A stretch of DNA of 51,825 nt, from positions 1 to 51,825 of the forward strand of contig LNEO01000138.1 in assembly GCA_001465015.1 (NCBI GenBank), in the 5' to 3' direction. Within the stretch, counting starts at the first letter, position 1. Each line of letters starts with the position of its first letter. Below the pieces are notes generated by a model. It was given only the letters and a program-made list of their open reading frames with translations. It was not told the DNA's origin and did not search any database. The DNA comes from Deltaproteobacteria bacterium Ga0077539. GTDB lineage: Bacteria > Myxococcota_A > Polyangia > Polyangiales > Ga0077539. This document shows, one piece after another, positions 34,005 through 42,801 of this stretch. Both the position numbers and the translations under genes were made by a program.

Positions 34005-35618
34005 ATGAGTTCAGCGACAGAGTCTGCCGCGCCGGCCGAACCGGTCGAAGATCGCTTCGCGTTGGTGGGGACCGTGCTCGAGGGCAAGTACACCATCGAA
34101 AAGGTGATTGCCGAGGGAGGCTTCGGCCTCGTCTACAAAGGTATTCAAGCGAACCTCGGGCGGCCTGTGGCCATCAAGGTCCTGAAGACCCCGCCCGAGC
34201 TCAACGCACAAGCGGCCGCTGAGTTTCAGCGAAAGTTCAAAGAAGAGGCCACGGTCATCGCGCGCCACGGCCATCCGAACATCGTGCAGATCATCGACTT
34301 CGGTGTCTCGCCGATGCCTTCGCGCGAGGTCGCGCCGTGGATGGCGCTCGAGTGGCTGCCGGGCAAGACCCTCGAGGACGTGATGCTCGAGAAGCGAGGC
34401 CCGTTCAGCCCTCGTGAAGTGATGTCGCTCATGAGGCCGGTCTTCGAAGCGCTGGCGTTCGTCCACGAGGCGGGGATCGCCCACCGCGACCTCAAGCCCG
34501 CCAACATCATGGTGGTCGAGTCCGGACGCGTTCGCCTTCCGAAGCTCATGGACTTCGGCATCGCGAAGCTCATGGACCCCAACGAGCAGGCCGGCTCCGG
34601 CGCGACGCGAACGCGGTCGTCACAGAACGCGTTTTCTCCGCAATACGCCTCGCCCGAGCAGCTCAGCGGCACGCGCTCTGGACCTTGGACCGACGTTCAC
34701 GCGCTCGGTCTGATCCTCAGCGAGATGCTCACCGGGCAGCCCGCGTTTCAAGCGGACGACATGACGCAGCTGTTCGTGCAGATCCTCTCTGAGCGTCGGC
34801 CGTCGCCCGCGAAGTTCAACGTCGACGTCGGTGCGTGGGAGCCCGTGCTGCAGCGCGCGCTCTCGATGAAGCCCGACGATCGCTTTCCCAACGCCATGGA
34901 CATGCTCGTCGCGCTCGACGAGAACATCCCAGCGAGCAGCTCGGGAGCCGCTGAAATGACTGGCCAGCGCGCGGCCGTCGGCTCGGCGCCCACGACGATG
35001 CGGCAGAGCGCCGTCGCGATCCCGCTCGTGACGTCGCGAGAGACCGCCGCGCCGCCTCCGAAGAAGCCGTGGCTCGCGATCGCCGCGCTCGGCGCGCTGA
35101 TCGTTGTCGGCGGCGGCGCTGCGTTCGTGAAGTTTGGAATGGCCTCGTCGACCAACGCCGAGAGCCCATCGCGCGGAACGCCGCGAGGCACCAGCACGAC
35201 GCAGACCGCCACCCCGCAAACCACGATCGACCCGACGCGGGACAACGCTGCGCAGACGGCTGGTCAGCAACCTGGCAGCAACTCCGCTGCAAACGCTGCA
35301 AACGCTGCAAACGCTGCAAACGCTGCAAACACGGCGGTCCCTGCGGCCAACGGCGCCAACCCGCCCGCGGCCAACAACACAAACCCGCCGACGCAGCGCG
35401 GCGATCGCCCGACGACGGGCTCGAGCGCCTCGCAGCCACCCGCGGCGAACGCCAATCCGGCGTCGAGTAATCCTGCAGCAAACACAGCGGTCTCCGAGGA
35501 TCCTGGACCTCGTGCCGGGCGTCGTCAGGGGCGCCAGGTCCGGCAGTTGATTCGACAGAATATTCGTCAAACCGGTGGCCGGACGCGACCGGGGCCCACC
35601 GAAGTGCCCGTCGAGTGA
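34005..35618 (+). CDS. Membrane-anchored Ser/Thr protein kinase, basic C-terminal tail
   Basis: A 537-residue kinase with a good ribosome site (AGAGGG, about 5 nt before ATG). Kinase elements are the Gly loop IAEGGFGLVYKG (35-46), Lys58 in VAIKVLK, HRDLKPAN with catalytic Asp162, DFG with Asp183, and the activation segment FSPQYASPEQ. A Ser/Thr/Ala linker follows, then a membrane helix at about 355-376 and an extracellular low-complexity tail. The tail contains five AAN units (428-442), then Pro/Asn/Thr-rich sequence and a strongly basic end (RRQGRQVRQLIRQ). No PEGA or other sensor domain is seen. The next gene, 59 bp downstream, is a membrane pseudo-NtrC regulator, a natural candidate partner. 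Confidence 0.9.
   Translation: MSSATESAAPAEPVEDRFALVGTVLEGKYTIEKVIAEGGFGLVYKGIQANLGRPVAIKVLKTPPELNAQAAAEFQRKFKEEATVIARHGHPNIVQIIDFGVSPMPSREVAPWMALEWLPGKTLEDVMLEKRGPFSPREVMSLMRPVFEALAFVHEAGIAHRDLKPANIMVVESGRVRLPKLMDFGIAKLMDPNEQAGSGATRTRSSQNAFSPQYASPEQLSGTRSGPWTDVHALGLILSEMLTGQPAFQADDMTQLFVQILSERRPSPAKFNVDVGAWEPVLQRALSMKPDDRFPNAMDMLVALDENIPASSSGAAEMTGQRAAVGSAPTTMRQSAVAIPLVTSRETAAPPPKKPWLAIAALGALIVVGGGAAFVKFGMASSTNAESPSRGTPRGTSTTQTATPQTTIDPTRDNAAQTAGQQPGSNSAANAANAANAANAANTAVPAANGANPPAANNTNPPTQRGDRPTTGSSASQPPAANANPASSNPAANTAVSEDPGPRAGRRQGRQVRQLIRQNIRQTGGRTRPGPTEVPVE
35286..35330 (+). repeat. Codon-aligned 9-bp tandem repeat (5 identical units)
   Basis: Five exact copies of GCTGCAAAC lie in the extracellular tail of the kinase and encode Ala-Ala-Asn five times. 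The units are identical at the base level, which points to recent expansion. Copy-number change would lengthen or shorten the tail without a frameshift. Confidence 0.92.
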
Positions 35619-35677
35619 CGCTCGGCGAGCTTCTTGCGCGGCGGGGGTGACACGGGGCACACACAGTCGGCCGACTG

Positions 35678-38119
35678 ATGTTCGCTCGCTTTCCATGGCT
35701 CGAAGCTGCGTCGATCGCGGCGCTGCTCACAGCGCTCGCAGCCTTCGCGCATGCGGGAACAGCCACGCTCTCGGGCGTCGTCACCGCGCTCCTCTCCTTC
35801 GGCGCGCCGTGGATCGCTCGGTCCGTGGCTCTCCGTGGCCGCGCAACCGCTGCGTTTCGCGGGCTTCCTTCGCTCTTCGTCGGAGCCTCTTCGATCGCCG
35901 CGAGCTCGCTCGTCCTGGGCGTCTATGCGCCCCCTGGCTTCTGTCGCGTGCGCGCGCTCTCCACCGGCGTGGCCATCGGATCTCTCTTCGCCCTGCAAGC
36001 CCGCGCGACGACTCATCCGGGCGCGTGGATCGCCGCGGTGTTCACGGGGCTCGCGGCCTTCGCGGGAGCCCTCTCTCCGCAAGGAGCCCTCGCGGCGTTG
36101 CCGCTGGGCCTGTCGATCACCGCGCTCTTTTTGGGGCTCTCTCGCGCGCTTCGCGCCTCGTCCCCGGACGAGCGCGTACGAAGGACGTACGAGCTCTCTT
36201 CGCTGCTCGTCGCGATCGCCCTGCTCGCGCTGTCCGGCGCGTACGGATCGTTAGGAGCGCACACGTTTTCATCGCCGCTCGGCGCGCTGGCGGCGATCGT
36301 CGTCGGGCTCGGCTCGAGCGCGGCGCACGCGGTCGTCTCGCCCGAGGCGTCCACGCGCGTCGCGCGCGCGAGCGCTGCGCTGGTCGCGGGCGTGCTCGCC
36401 GCGGTCGTCACGAGCGCGTCCGGTGACCTGCCGCTCTACGCCGCCTCCGTCGCAGCCGCGGTCGCGCTCGTCGTGGATCGAACGGGGCTCGCGCTCGCTG
36501 CGTCGCTCCCCTCCTCGCGGCTGACGATGTCGGCCCGCGCGGCGGTCGAGGCGCTCGCCGGACAAGAGACGGTCGAGGATGTGTCTCGCGCGGCGCTCGA
36601 TCCGCTGCGAGATCCATCGGATGTGCGCGTGACCGGCGAGCTCTGGCTCCTCGACGACGCCCGTCGGATCACCCTCGACGTCGCAGGAACCGTGAAGTTC
36701 GGCGAGCTCGCGCTCGACGCAAACAGCAGCACTCGCGCGCTCTTGTCCTGGTTGCGCTCGCGTCCCGAAGAGGTCGTCTACGCCGACGCGATGCAGGACA
36801 GCGCCGACGAGCGCACGGACGCGCCGGCGGTCCTCGCGGCGCTGCACGGGAGGGACGCGTTTTGCGCAGTGGGCGGCTACGCGGGCGGGGCGCTCGCGTG
36901 CGTGCTGCTCGTTCCTCGGGCGGGGCGCGTGGAGCCGCCTGCGTGGGATGAGCGAGAGGCGTTGCGGGCGCTCGGCCGAAGGCTCGCGGCGGCGCTCGAG
37001 TCTGCGGCGGCCCTCGAGTCTGCGCGGTCTCGCGCGGCCGAAGCCGAGCGCGTGGCGCGTGAAGCCGAGGCCACGCGCGCTGACGCCGTCGCGCGCTGCG
37101 CGATCGCAGAGGGGCGCGTCGCTCGCGCGCCGAACATCGTGCGGCTCTCGGGCTCGCTCGAGACCGTGTGGGTGGGCTACTCGTCGCCGATGCGGGCGCT
37201 CGATCAGCGGCTGCGCGCTGTGGCAAGGCAGCGCGACGTCGTCGCGATCGTGTGTGGTTCGGGCGGGCCGCGAGAGGCAGTGCTCTGGAGACTGCACGGG
37301 TACGCTCCGTGGGCGGGCGCTCCTTGCGCGCTCATCGACGCCGGTCGCGTGCACCCCCGCGACGCCACCGCCTCGCTCTTTGGAACAGCCGCCGCCGGCA
37401 CCGGCGACGCTCGTGTCGAGGCGCAAGCCGGCGTGCTCGAGCTCGCTGGCGAGGGAACGCTCGGGATCCTCGACGCTCAAGCGCTCGGGCCCGAAGCGCT
37501 CTCGGCGCTCGCGATCTCGCTGCGCGAAGGGCGAGCGCGCCGCGTCGCGACCGACGGCGAATCCACGGCCGACGAGCAGGAGCGAAAGCGCGACGACTAC
37601 GAAGTGCGCGCCAGGGTCGTCTTGTTCTTGCGCGACGCGCCGGTGGCCAGCGGGCTGCCTTCGGAGCTGTGCGACGCGCTCGGCGACGATTGGATCACGG
37701 TTCCTTCGCTGGCGGCGCGGAGCGAAGACCTCGAGGCTCGCGTGTTGCTCGCGATCGACCGCGCGTGTCGAGCGCTCGGTCGCGAGCCGATTGGCATCGG
37801 GCGCGACGCGCTCGAAGCGCTGAGAATCTGGCCGTTTCCCGGGGACGACCGCGAGCTCGACGACGCCATCGAGCGAGCGGTCTCCGTCGCCAACGGCCGC
37901 ATCACGAACGAGGATCTTCCTCCCCCGATCGGGCGGCCCCGCTCGGGTGCTGCGCCGACGACCGCCGCGGAGGCCGACACCTTCGACGCGCTCGAGCGAC
38001 GCATCCTCGAGGCCGCGCTCGAGCGCTCCAACGGAAACAAGAGCGAGGCAGCTCGCGCCCTGGGCCTCGCGCGAACGACCTTTCTCGACAAGCTGCGCAA
38101 GTACGGTCTGCGAGAGTAA
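35678..38119 (+). CDS. Membrane-anchored NtrC-like regulator with degenerate AAA+ domain
   Basis: An 813-residue protein. Residues 1 to about 270 contain eight or so hydrophobic helices. About 285-440 look like a GAF-type sensor (VTGELWLLDDARRITLDVAG to GGALACVLLVPR). An Ala/Glu/Arg-rich coiled region leads into an AAA+ module at about 500-735 that aligns by eye with NtrC-type activators but has lost key residues. The Walker A equivalent is GSGGPRE (527-533, Lys replaced by Arg and GTG by GGP), the Walker B equivalent ends DA (599-600) instead of DE, and the GAFTGA loop is absent (SLFGTAAAGTG). The C-terminus (about 768-813) is an intact Fis-type helix-turn-helix: NGNKSEAARALGLARTTFLDKLRKYGL. 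It probably binds DNA from the membrane without sigma54-type ATPase function. It follows the kinase gene directly. Confidence 0.8.
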   Translation: MFARFPWLEAASIAALLTALAAFAHAGTATLSGVVTALLSFGAPWIARSVALRGRATAAFRGLPSLFVGASSIAASSLVLGVYAPPGFCRVRALSTGVAIGSLFALQARATTHPGAWIAAVFTGLAAFAGALSPQGALAALPLGLSITALFLGLSRALRASSPDERVRRTYELSSLLVAIALLALSGAYGSLGAHTFSSPLGALAAIVVGLGSSAAHAVVSPEASTRVARASAALVAGVLAAVVTSASGDLPLYAASVAAAVALVVDRTGLALAASLPSSRLTMSARAAVEALAGQETVEDVSRAALDPLRDPSDVRVTGELWLLDDARRITLDVAGTVKFGELALDANSSTRALLSWLRSRPEEVVYADAMQDSADERTDAPAVLAALHGRDAFCAVGGYAGGALACVLLVPRAGRVEPPAWDEREALRALGRRLAAALESAAALESARSRAAEAERVAREAEATRADAVARCAIAEGRVARAPNIVRLSGSLETVWVGYSSPMRALDQRLRAVARQRDVVAIVCGSGGPREAVLWRLHGYAPWAGAPCALIDAGRVHPRDATASLFGTAAAGTGDARVEAQAGVLELAGEGTLGILDAQALGPEALSALAISLREGRARRVATDGESTADEQERKRDDYEVRARVVLFLRDAPVASGLPSELCDALGDDWITVPSLAARSEDLEARVLLAIDRACRALGREPIGIGRDALEALRIWPFPGDDRELDDAIERAVSVANGRITNEDLPPPIGRPRSGAAPTTAAEADTFDALERRILEAALERSNGNKSEAARALGLARTTFLDKLRKYGLRE

Positions 38120-38123
38120 TTGC

Positions 38124-39293
38124 TCACTGAATCGCTTCGAGCCGCGCTGGCGGGATCGCGTCGCCCGACACAAACGCGCGTCGCAGCGCCTCGATCGACG
38201 ACAGCTCGAGCGTGCGTCCCGCGCTCGAAAACGCCTCTTGCAACAGCCGCGTTTCGTCGCGCGCGAGCCGACCGTCGATGATCGACGCGGTCGCCAGCAT
38301 CCTCAGCACGACCGTCTGCTCGTCGGGCGAGAGCGCGGCGAGCTCTCTGAGAAACAGCGCCGAGTCATCGATCGACTCGACGAGCTCGCCCTCGCGAGCG
38401 GTCACGCGACGCACCTCTCGCAACAGCGCGACGAGGTTGGGATGCAAGTCTTCGCTTCGCACGGCGGCGGCGCCGATCGCGCGGAGGCAGGCCGCGCGGC
38501 ACGGGGCAGAGCGCGCCGATGCGTCGGGCAGGATGATCGCTGTGAACTCGACGGCCGCCGAGGGGCCGATCACGCGCAGGCGCGCCTCTCGAACGATGAG
38601 CCAGCACACGAGCGCGTCCCACAGCGCCGTGACGGGAACGGCGACGAGCTCGAGCACCGTGCGCGTCGCAGCGCGACCGAGGGCTCTTCGCACGAGGGCT
38701 TTCACGAGGAAGCCCGAGATCGTCACCTTGAGCTTGTAGAGCAACGACGCCGCGACCACGCGCGCTCGCGACGCCTCGCGCATCGGGTCGACGCCCGGGA
38801 CGGCGTCCGGCGGATTCGGCGCTTCGAGCGCCGCCCGCGCGAGCGCCCACAGCGCGCTCGTCTTGTCCTGCTCGAGCATCGGGTCGGCGAGGTCCATCCC
38901 GGCCGCGTGCGCGAGGCGCTGCACCGCGCGGAGCCCGTCCCAATACAAAAATGCGATCTCGAGCACCGACGTGGCGATCGTCACGCCGACGACGATCGAC
39001 CAGTACGTCGCGTGCGCGCCGAAGGGCGCGCCTCGAGCTATGGGAGCGAGCAGAATCACTGGGATCGCGCAGACGAGGCCCGAGAGCGCACCCGCGAGCG
39101 CCGCGCGAGCGATCGCGGCTCGCTCGATCGCCATGAGCGCGTGGCGCTCGTCCTCGTTGAGCACGTGCAGCGCGTCGAGCGCGACGGGCTTTCGCTCGCG
39201 CGCGAGTGACTGAAGAAATCGAACGCCCGCCCGCTCGAGCCGCGAGTCACTCTGAGCAGGCGGCGATTGTGGTGGGTCCTGTGCGATCGGCAC
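38124..39293 (-). CDS. Hypothetical membrane protein with TerB-like C-terminus
   Basis: A 389-residue protein with a polar N-terminus (about 1-60, including ALHVLNEDERHALMAIERAAIARAALAG). Two hydrophobic helices lie at about 62-83 and 93-113, and two more hydrophobic stretches at about 185-225. The last 120 residues are helical and cytoplasmic-looking, with LSPDEQTVVLRMLATASIIDGRLARDETRLL. The alternation of a small residue, acidic DG and hydrophobic positions is reminiscent of TerB domains. I do not recognise a named family. It is convergent with the pseudo-NtrC gene, 4 bp apart, and divergent from the cyclase gene 88 bp away. Confidence 0.6.
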   Translation of the reverse strand: MPIAQDPPQSPPAQSDSRLERAGVRFLQSLARERKPVALDALHVLNEDERHALMAIERAAIARAALAGALSGLVCAIPVILLAPIARGAPFGAHATYWSIVVGVTIATSVLEIAFLYWDGLRAVQRLAHAAGMDLADPMLEQDKTSALWALARAALEAPNPPDAVPGVDPMREASRARVVAASLLYKLKVTISGFLVKALVRRALGRAATRTVLELVAVPVTALWDALVCWLIVREARLRVIGPSAAVEFTAIILPDASARSAPCRAACLRAIGAAAVRSEDLHPNLVALLREVRRVTAREGELVESIDDSALFLRELAALSPDEQTVVLRMLATASIIDGRLARDETRLLQEAFSSAGRTLELSSIEALRRAFVSGDAIPPARLEAIQ

Positions 39294-39381
39294 GGCGGGG
39301 GGTTGTACTTCGGCGCTCGGTTCGTGCGAAGCGCGCTCGCGCGGTCGGGATGTCTGTACACTCCGACCCCTGCGCTCTGCC

Positions 39382-40644
39382 GTGCTTCATCGATTGACCG
39401 CGCGCTTCGTCGACCCCGAGCTCGAACGAGCCTTCGAAGCGGAGTACGTGCCCGAGGTCCTCGCGCCGTTCGTGCGCAGGGCGCTGGGGCTCGGGGTGCT
39501 GACGTACGCGTTTTATGGCTTGCACGACCTGCTCGTTTTGCCGCGGCCCTCGTCGGCGTGGGGGGTGCGGTTCGCGCTGATCGTTCCGACGCTGCTCGTG
39601 TGTTGGGCGTTGACGTTCAGCCCGCTCTTTCGGCGAGCAAACCAGTGGATCGGCCTCGCCTACGGGGTCACCGCGACGAGCGGCGTTCTGTTGATCGCTT
39701 CGCTCAGCCCGAGCGAGCCGTCGCTCCTCTACGCGGGGTTCGCGTCGCTCTTCGTCGGGATCGGGCCGTTGATCGCCCGGCTCGACGTGGTTCGACAGGC
39801 GCTGTACACGGCGCTGTCCGCGGCGATTCTCGTCCTCTTCGAGTGGCGGTTTTCATCGTCGATTCGCCCGATGAACCTCGCGGTGCTCTGGACGGTCGTC
39901 GCGATGGGCTCGCTCGGGGCGGTGCTCGCCTGGCTCAACCAGAAGCAGGCTCGCGAGGCGTTTCTCGCGCGAAAGACCATTCGTGAGCAGTCCGAAGAGA
40001 TCGCGCGCGAGCGCGCGCGCAGCGACGAGCTGCTGCGCAACGTCCTGCCGGACACCGTGGCCGATCGCTTGAAGAACGGCGAGACCTCGATCGCAGACGG
40101 CTTCGACGAAGCCACGGTGCTCTTCGCGGACATCGTGGGCTTCACGCCCCTTTCGACGAAGCTCACGCCCAACGCCCTGGTGGCGCGGCTCAACGAGGTG
40201 TTCACGTCGTTCGACGCGAAGTGCGCCGAGCTCGGGCTCGAGAAGATCAAGACGATCGGCGACGCGTACATGGTCGTCGGCGGTGTTCCCGAGAAGAACG
40301 ACACCCACGCGGTCTCCGCGGTGAAGATGGCGCTCGCGATGCTCGATGTGCTCGCCGATCAGCGGGCCCGCCACGGCGACGAGCTCGACGTTCGCATCGG
40401 AATTCACACAGGCCCCGTGGTGGCTGGGGTGATCGGCACGCGAAAATTCGCCTACGACGTGTGGGGTGACACGGTGAACACCGCGAGCCGCATGGAGTCG
40501 CACGCGCTCCCGGGGCACATTCAAGTGAGCGATCGGACCCGGGTGCTCATCGAGCACGCGTTCGACCTCGAAGACCGCGGAGAGATCACCGTGAAGGGCA
40601 AGGGCTCGATGCGCACGTGGTTCGTGCGCGGCGAACGGGCGTGA
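39382..40644 (+). CDS. Class III adenylate cyclase, membrane-bound
   Basis: A 420-residue protein starting at GTG 39382. Six hydrophobic helices occupy residues 38-200. A coiled segment (QARE...RERARSDELLRNVLP) follows, then the catalytic domain. Key residues are visible: metal-binding Asp250 in FADIVGF and Asp294 in GDAYM, adenine-specific Lys290 (KTIGD) and Asp359 (YDVWGD), and the transition-state Asn/Arg pair in NTASRM. The Lys/Asp pair indicates ATP rather than GTP. The membrane part probably senses a signal. No cNMP-binding protein is seen in this window. It is followed by a convergent rhomboid-like gene. Confidence 0.92.
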   Translation: MLHRLTARFVDPELERAFEAEYVPEVLAPFVRRALGLGVLTYAFYGLHDLLVLPRPSSAWGVRFALIVPTLLVCWALTFSPLFRRANQWIGLAYGVTATSGVLLIASLSPSEPSLLYAGFASLFVGIGPLIARLDVVRQALYTALSAAILVLFEWRFSSSIRPMNLAVLWTVVAMGSLGAVLAWLNQKQAREAFLARKTIREQSEEIARERARSDELLRNVLPDTVADRLKNGETSIADGFDEATVLFADIVGFTPLSTKLTPNALVARLNEVFTSFDAKCAELGLEKIKTIGDAYMVVGGVPEKNDTHAVSAVKMALAMLDVLADQRARHGDELDVRIGIHTGPVVAGVIGTRKFAYDVWGDTVNTASRMESHALPGHIQVSDRTRVLIEHAFDLEDRGEITVKGKGSMRTWFVRGERA

Positions 40645-40695
40645 CGCACCCTCGACCGGGCGCCGGCGCGGCGTTGCTCGCGGGCGTCGCTGGCC

Positions 40696-41427
40696 TCAGT
40701 TCACCCACTTCTTCTCGTCTTTTTTGCCGCCCTGGATGACCTTGAAGGTCCCGCTCCCGCCGCGCTTGCGCGTGCCGCCGCCGCCTCGCCGCTGCATCGC
40801 GCCGACGAAGCCGAACACCGCGATCAGCGCGCCGAGGGACGCCATGGCCGAGGGCGAGCGGCTCGTGAGCGCATTGAGCGCGCCGATGGCCGCCAATACG
40901 CCCGCGAGCACGCGGCCGTCCATCTCCGCGAGGCCGAAGAGCGAGACTCGCTCGCGCGCGTACAGAAAGCCCCACTTGACGATGAGCGCGTTGAACAAGA
41001 TCGACGACATCCCGATCGCGATCCCGAGCTTGTAGTCGACCGACACCGTCGCGAGCAGAAGCAGCGCCGCCGCGCCGCCCAGCGCGCCGACCAGCCATGG
41101 AATCAGGATTCCGCGCACGCCTTCGCGCGCTTCGATGGGCGTCCCGAGCCACCACAGCCCGAGCACCGACCACAGCCCATCGAAGCTCGTCGGCAGGTCG
41201 ATGCACGCGTAGGTGATCACCCGCCAGAGCTGGTATTCGCCGGTGACCTTCGCGGGGACGAGGGCCCCCCATCGCACCGTCGGGAGCAGCTCGACCGCCC
41301 CCGGCCGGGCCACGAACCAAAGAACGATGTGCACCATCCACAGCGCCCCCGCGACGATCGCGAGCCGCTTGGACCACGGCCCAAAGGGCGGGAGCGTGAA
41401 CACCACCGCGCGCTGCTCATTTGCCAT
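40696..41427 (-). CDS. Rhomboid-like membrane protein, probably not catalytic
   Basis: A 243-residue protein with about six hydrophobic helices and a Gly/Lys/Arg-rich cytoplasmic tail (from about 207). The segment EYQLWRVITYACIDLP matches the rhomboid/derlin WR motif and is followed by GLWSVLGLWWLGTPIEAREG, which corresponds to the L1-TM2 region. The expected GxSG nucleophile motif reads GMSS and no His follows in the last helix (SRSPSAMASLGALIAVF). It therefore looks like an inactive rhomboid relative with derlin-like scaffolding potential. This is inference from motif loss. It is divergent from tolQ across 114 bp. Confidence 0.6.
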   Translation of the reverse strand: MANEQRAVVFTLPPFGPWSKRLAIVAGALWMVHIVLWFVARPGAVELLPTVRWGALVPAKVTGEYQLWRVITYACIDLPTSFDGLWSVLGLWWLGTPIEAREGVRGILIPWLVGALGGAAALLLLATVSVDYKLGIAIGMSSILFNALIVKWGFLYARERVSLFGLAEMDGRVLAGVLAAIGALNALTSRSPSAMASLGALIAVFGFVGAMQRRGGGGTRKRGGSGTFKVIQGGKKDEKKWVN

Positions 41428-41541
41428 TCGGTCGTTGTTTACGTGCTACCGCGGCGGCGAGCGCTGGGCAATCGCCGTTGCGCCGCGTCGGTCGTTGACA
41501 TGGGTGCGTGTCGTGGGGTTCGCTCGCCGTTCGAGCCATCC

Positions 41542-42279
41542 ATGCCGACTGTGATCTACGCGCACTTGTTTTCGTTCTTTCAGGCGCAGCCAAACGCGGG
41601 TGCGCAGAGGCACGTGCCGACGATCCCCGAGCTGATCATGCACGCCACCGTGCCGAACAAGCTCGTGATGCTCATGCTCGTGCTCTTCTCCGTCGCGAGC
41701 TGGTACATCATCGGATACAAGGCGCTGTACCTCCGCCGCGCGAGCCTCGAGAGCGACAAGTTTCTCAAGATTTTCTACGACACGCGCCAGCTCAACATCG
41801 CCGCGGAGGAGGCCGGCAAGCTCCCGCGCTCGCCCATCTCCGCGCTCTTTCGCGCGGGATACGACGAGCTTCGAAAGCTCCGCGCCGCGGCGGAGGTCGG
41901 TGAAGACGGCGGGGGCATCGAGAACGTCGAGCGCGCGCTGCGCCGCGCGATGGCCTCCGAGGTGTTGACGCTCGAGTCGATGACGCCGTTTCTCGCCACC
42001 GTCGGCTCGACCGCGCCGTTCATCGGTCTGTTCGGCACGGTGTACGGCATCATGCACTCGTTCTTGCAGCTCGCGGGCTCGCAGGATCAGAGCACCATCG
42101 ACCGCGTCGGTCCCGGCATCGCCGAGGCGCTCTTCGCGACGGCCATCGGCCTCATCGCCGCGATCCCCGCCGTGATGGCGTACAACTTCTTTCTGCGAAA
42201 AGTCCGGGTGCTCACGAGCGAAATGGACTCGTTCAGCAACGACTTTCTCAACATCGTGCGTCGCCACATCCTGAAGTAA
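41542..42279 (+). CDS. tolQ: TolQ/ExbB-type proton channel subunit
   Basis: A 245-residue MotA/TolQ/ExbB family protein. The ATG at 41542 gives a normal-length product with three membrane helices: VMLMLVLFSVASWYIIGYKA (about 37-58), MTPFLATVGSTAPFIGLFGT (about 150-170) and EALFATAIGLIAAIPAVMAY (about 193-213). The cytoplasmic loop between the first two is long, as in TolQ. The Thr-rich helix residues that line the proton channel are present. With TolR it forms the energy-transducing complex that drives the Tol envelope system. It is the first gene of a tolQ-tolR-tolA-like-tolB cluster, with an 18-bp gap to tolR. ExbB is the alternative, but the downstream tolB favours TolQ. Confidence 0.9.
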   Translation: MPTVIYAHLFSFFQAQPNAGAQRHVPTIPELIMHATVPNKLVMLMLVLFSVASWYIIGYKALYLRRASLESDKFLKIFYDTRQLNIAAEEAGKLPRSPISALFRAGYDELRKLRAAAEVGEDGGGIENVERALRRAMASEVLTLESMTPFLATVGSTAPFIGLFGTVYGIMHSFLQLAGSQDQSTIDRVGPGIAEALFATAIGLIAAIPAVMAYNFFLRKVRVLTSEMDSFSNDFLNIVRRHILK

Positions 42280-42297
42280 TCCCAGAGGAGTCGAGCG

Positions 42298-42738
42298 ATG
42301 GCCTTCAGCTCCGGTGGCAGCAACAACGCGGTGAGCGACATCAACATCACGCCCCTCGTGGACGTGATGCTCGTGTTGCTCATCATCTTCATGGTCACCG
42401 CGCCCCTCGTACAGTCGGGGATCAAGGTCGACCTGCCCAACGCCCAAGCGCCAGCCATGCCCGCGGGCAGCGACGACAAGGTCCGCGTGACGGTCGCGCG
42501 CGTCGACGCGAACAACCCCAACAGCGCTGTCGGCGTGTGGGTCGGCCGCGATCAAGTGACCAACGATACGCTCGGCGCGAGGCTGCTTCGGGACCCCGTC
42601 GTGCAGCGCGACCACGAGGCGTTCATCCAGGCGGACGAGAGCGTTCCGTACGGCAACGTCGTGCGCGTGATGGGGATCATGCGCGCCGCTGGCGTCAACA
42701 AGCTCGGGATCGTGACCGATCCGCTCGTGAGCCAGTGA
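42298..42738 (+). CDS. tolR: TolR/ExbD-type energy-transducing protein
   Basis: A 146-residue ExbD/TolR protein with the ribosome site AGAGGAG just upstream. The single N-terminal helix contains the proton-carrying Asp in ITPLVDVMLVLLIIFMVT (Asp22). The periplasmic domain follows, with IKVDLPNAQAPAMPAGSDDK and a C-terminal FIQADESVPYGNVVRVMGIM, the usual family ending. It partners TolQ in using the proton gradient to drive TolA-like protein movement. The next gene is a TolA/TonB-like protein. Confidence 0.93.
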   Translation: MAFSSGGSNNAVSDINITPLVDVMLVLLIIFMVTAPLVQSGIKVDLPNAQAPAMPAGSDDKVRVTVARVDANNPNSAVGVWVGRDQVTNDTLGARLLRDPVVQRDHEAFIQADESVPYGNVVRVMGIMRAAGVNKLGIVTDPLVSQ

Positions 42739-42801
42739 GCGCCCAATCCGCTACGATGATCGCGTGTCACCCTTTCTGTGACTTCAGCGGAGCCGCCGTC
42801 G

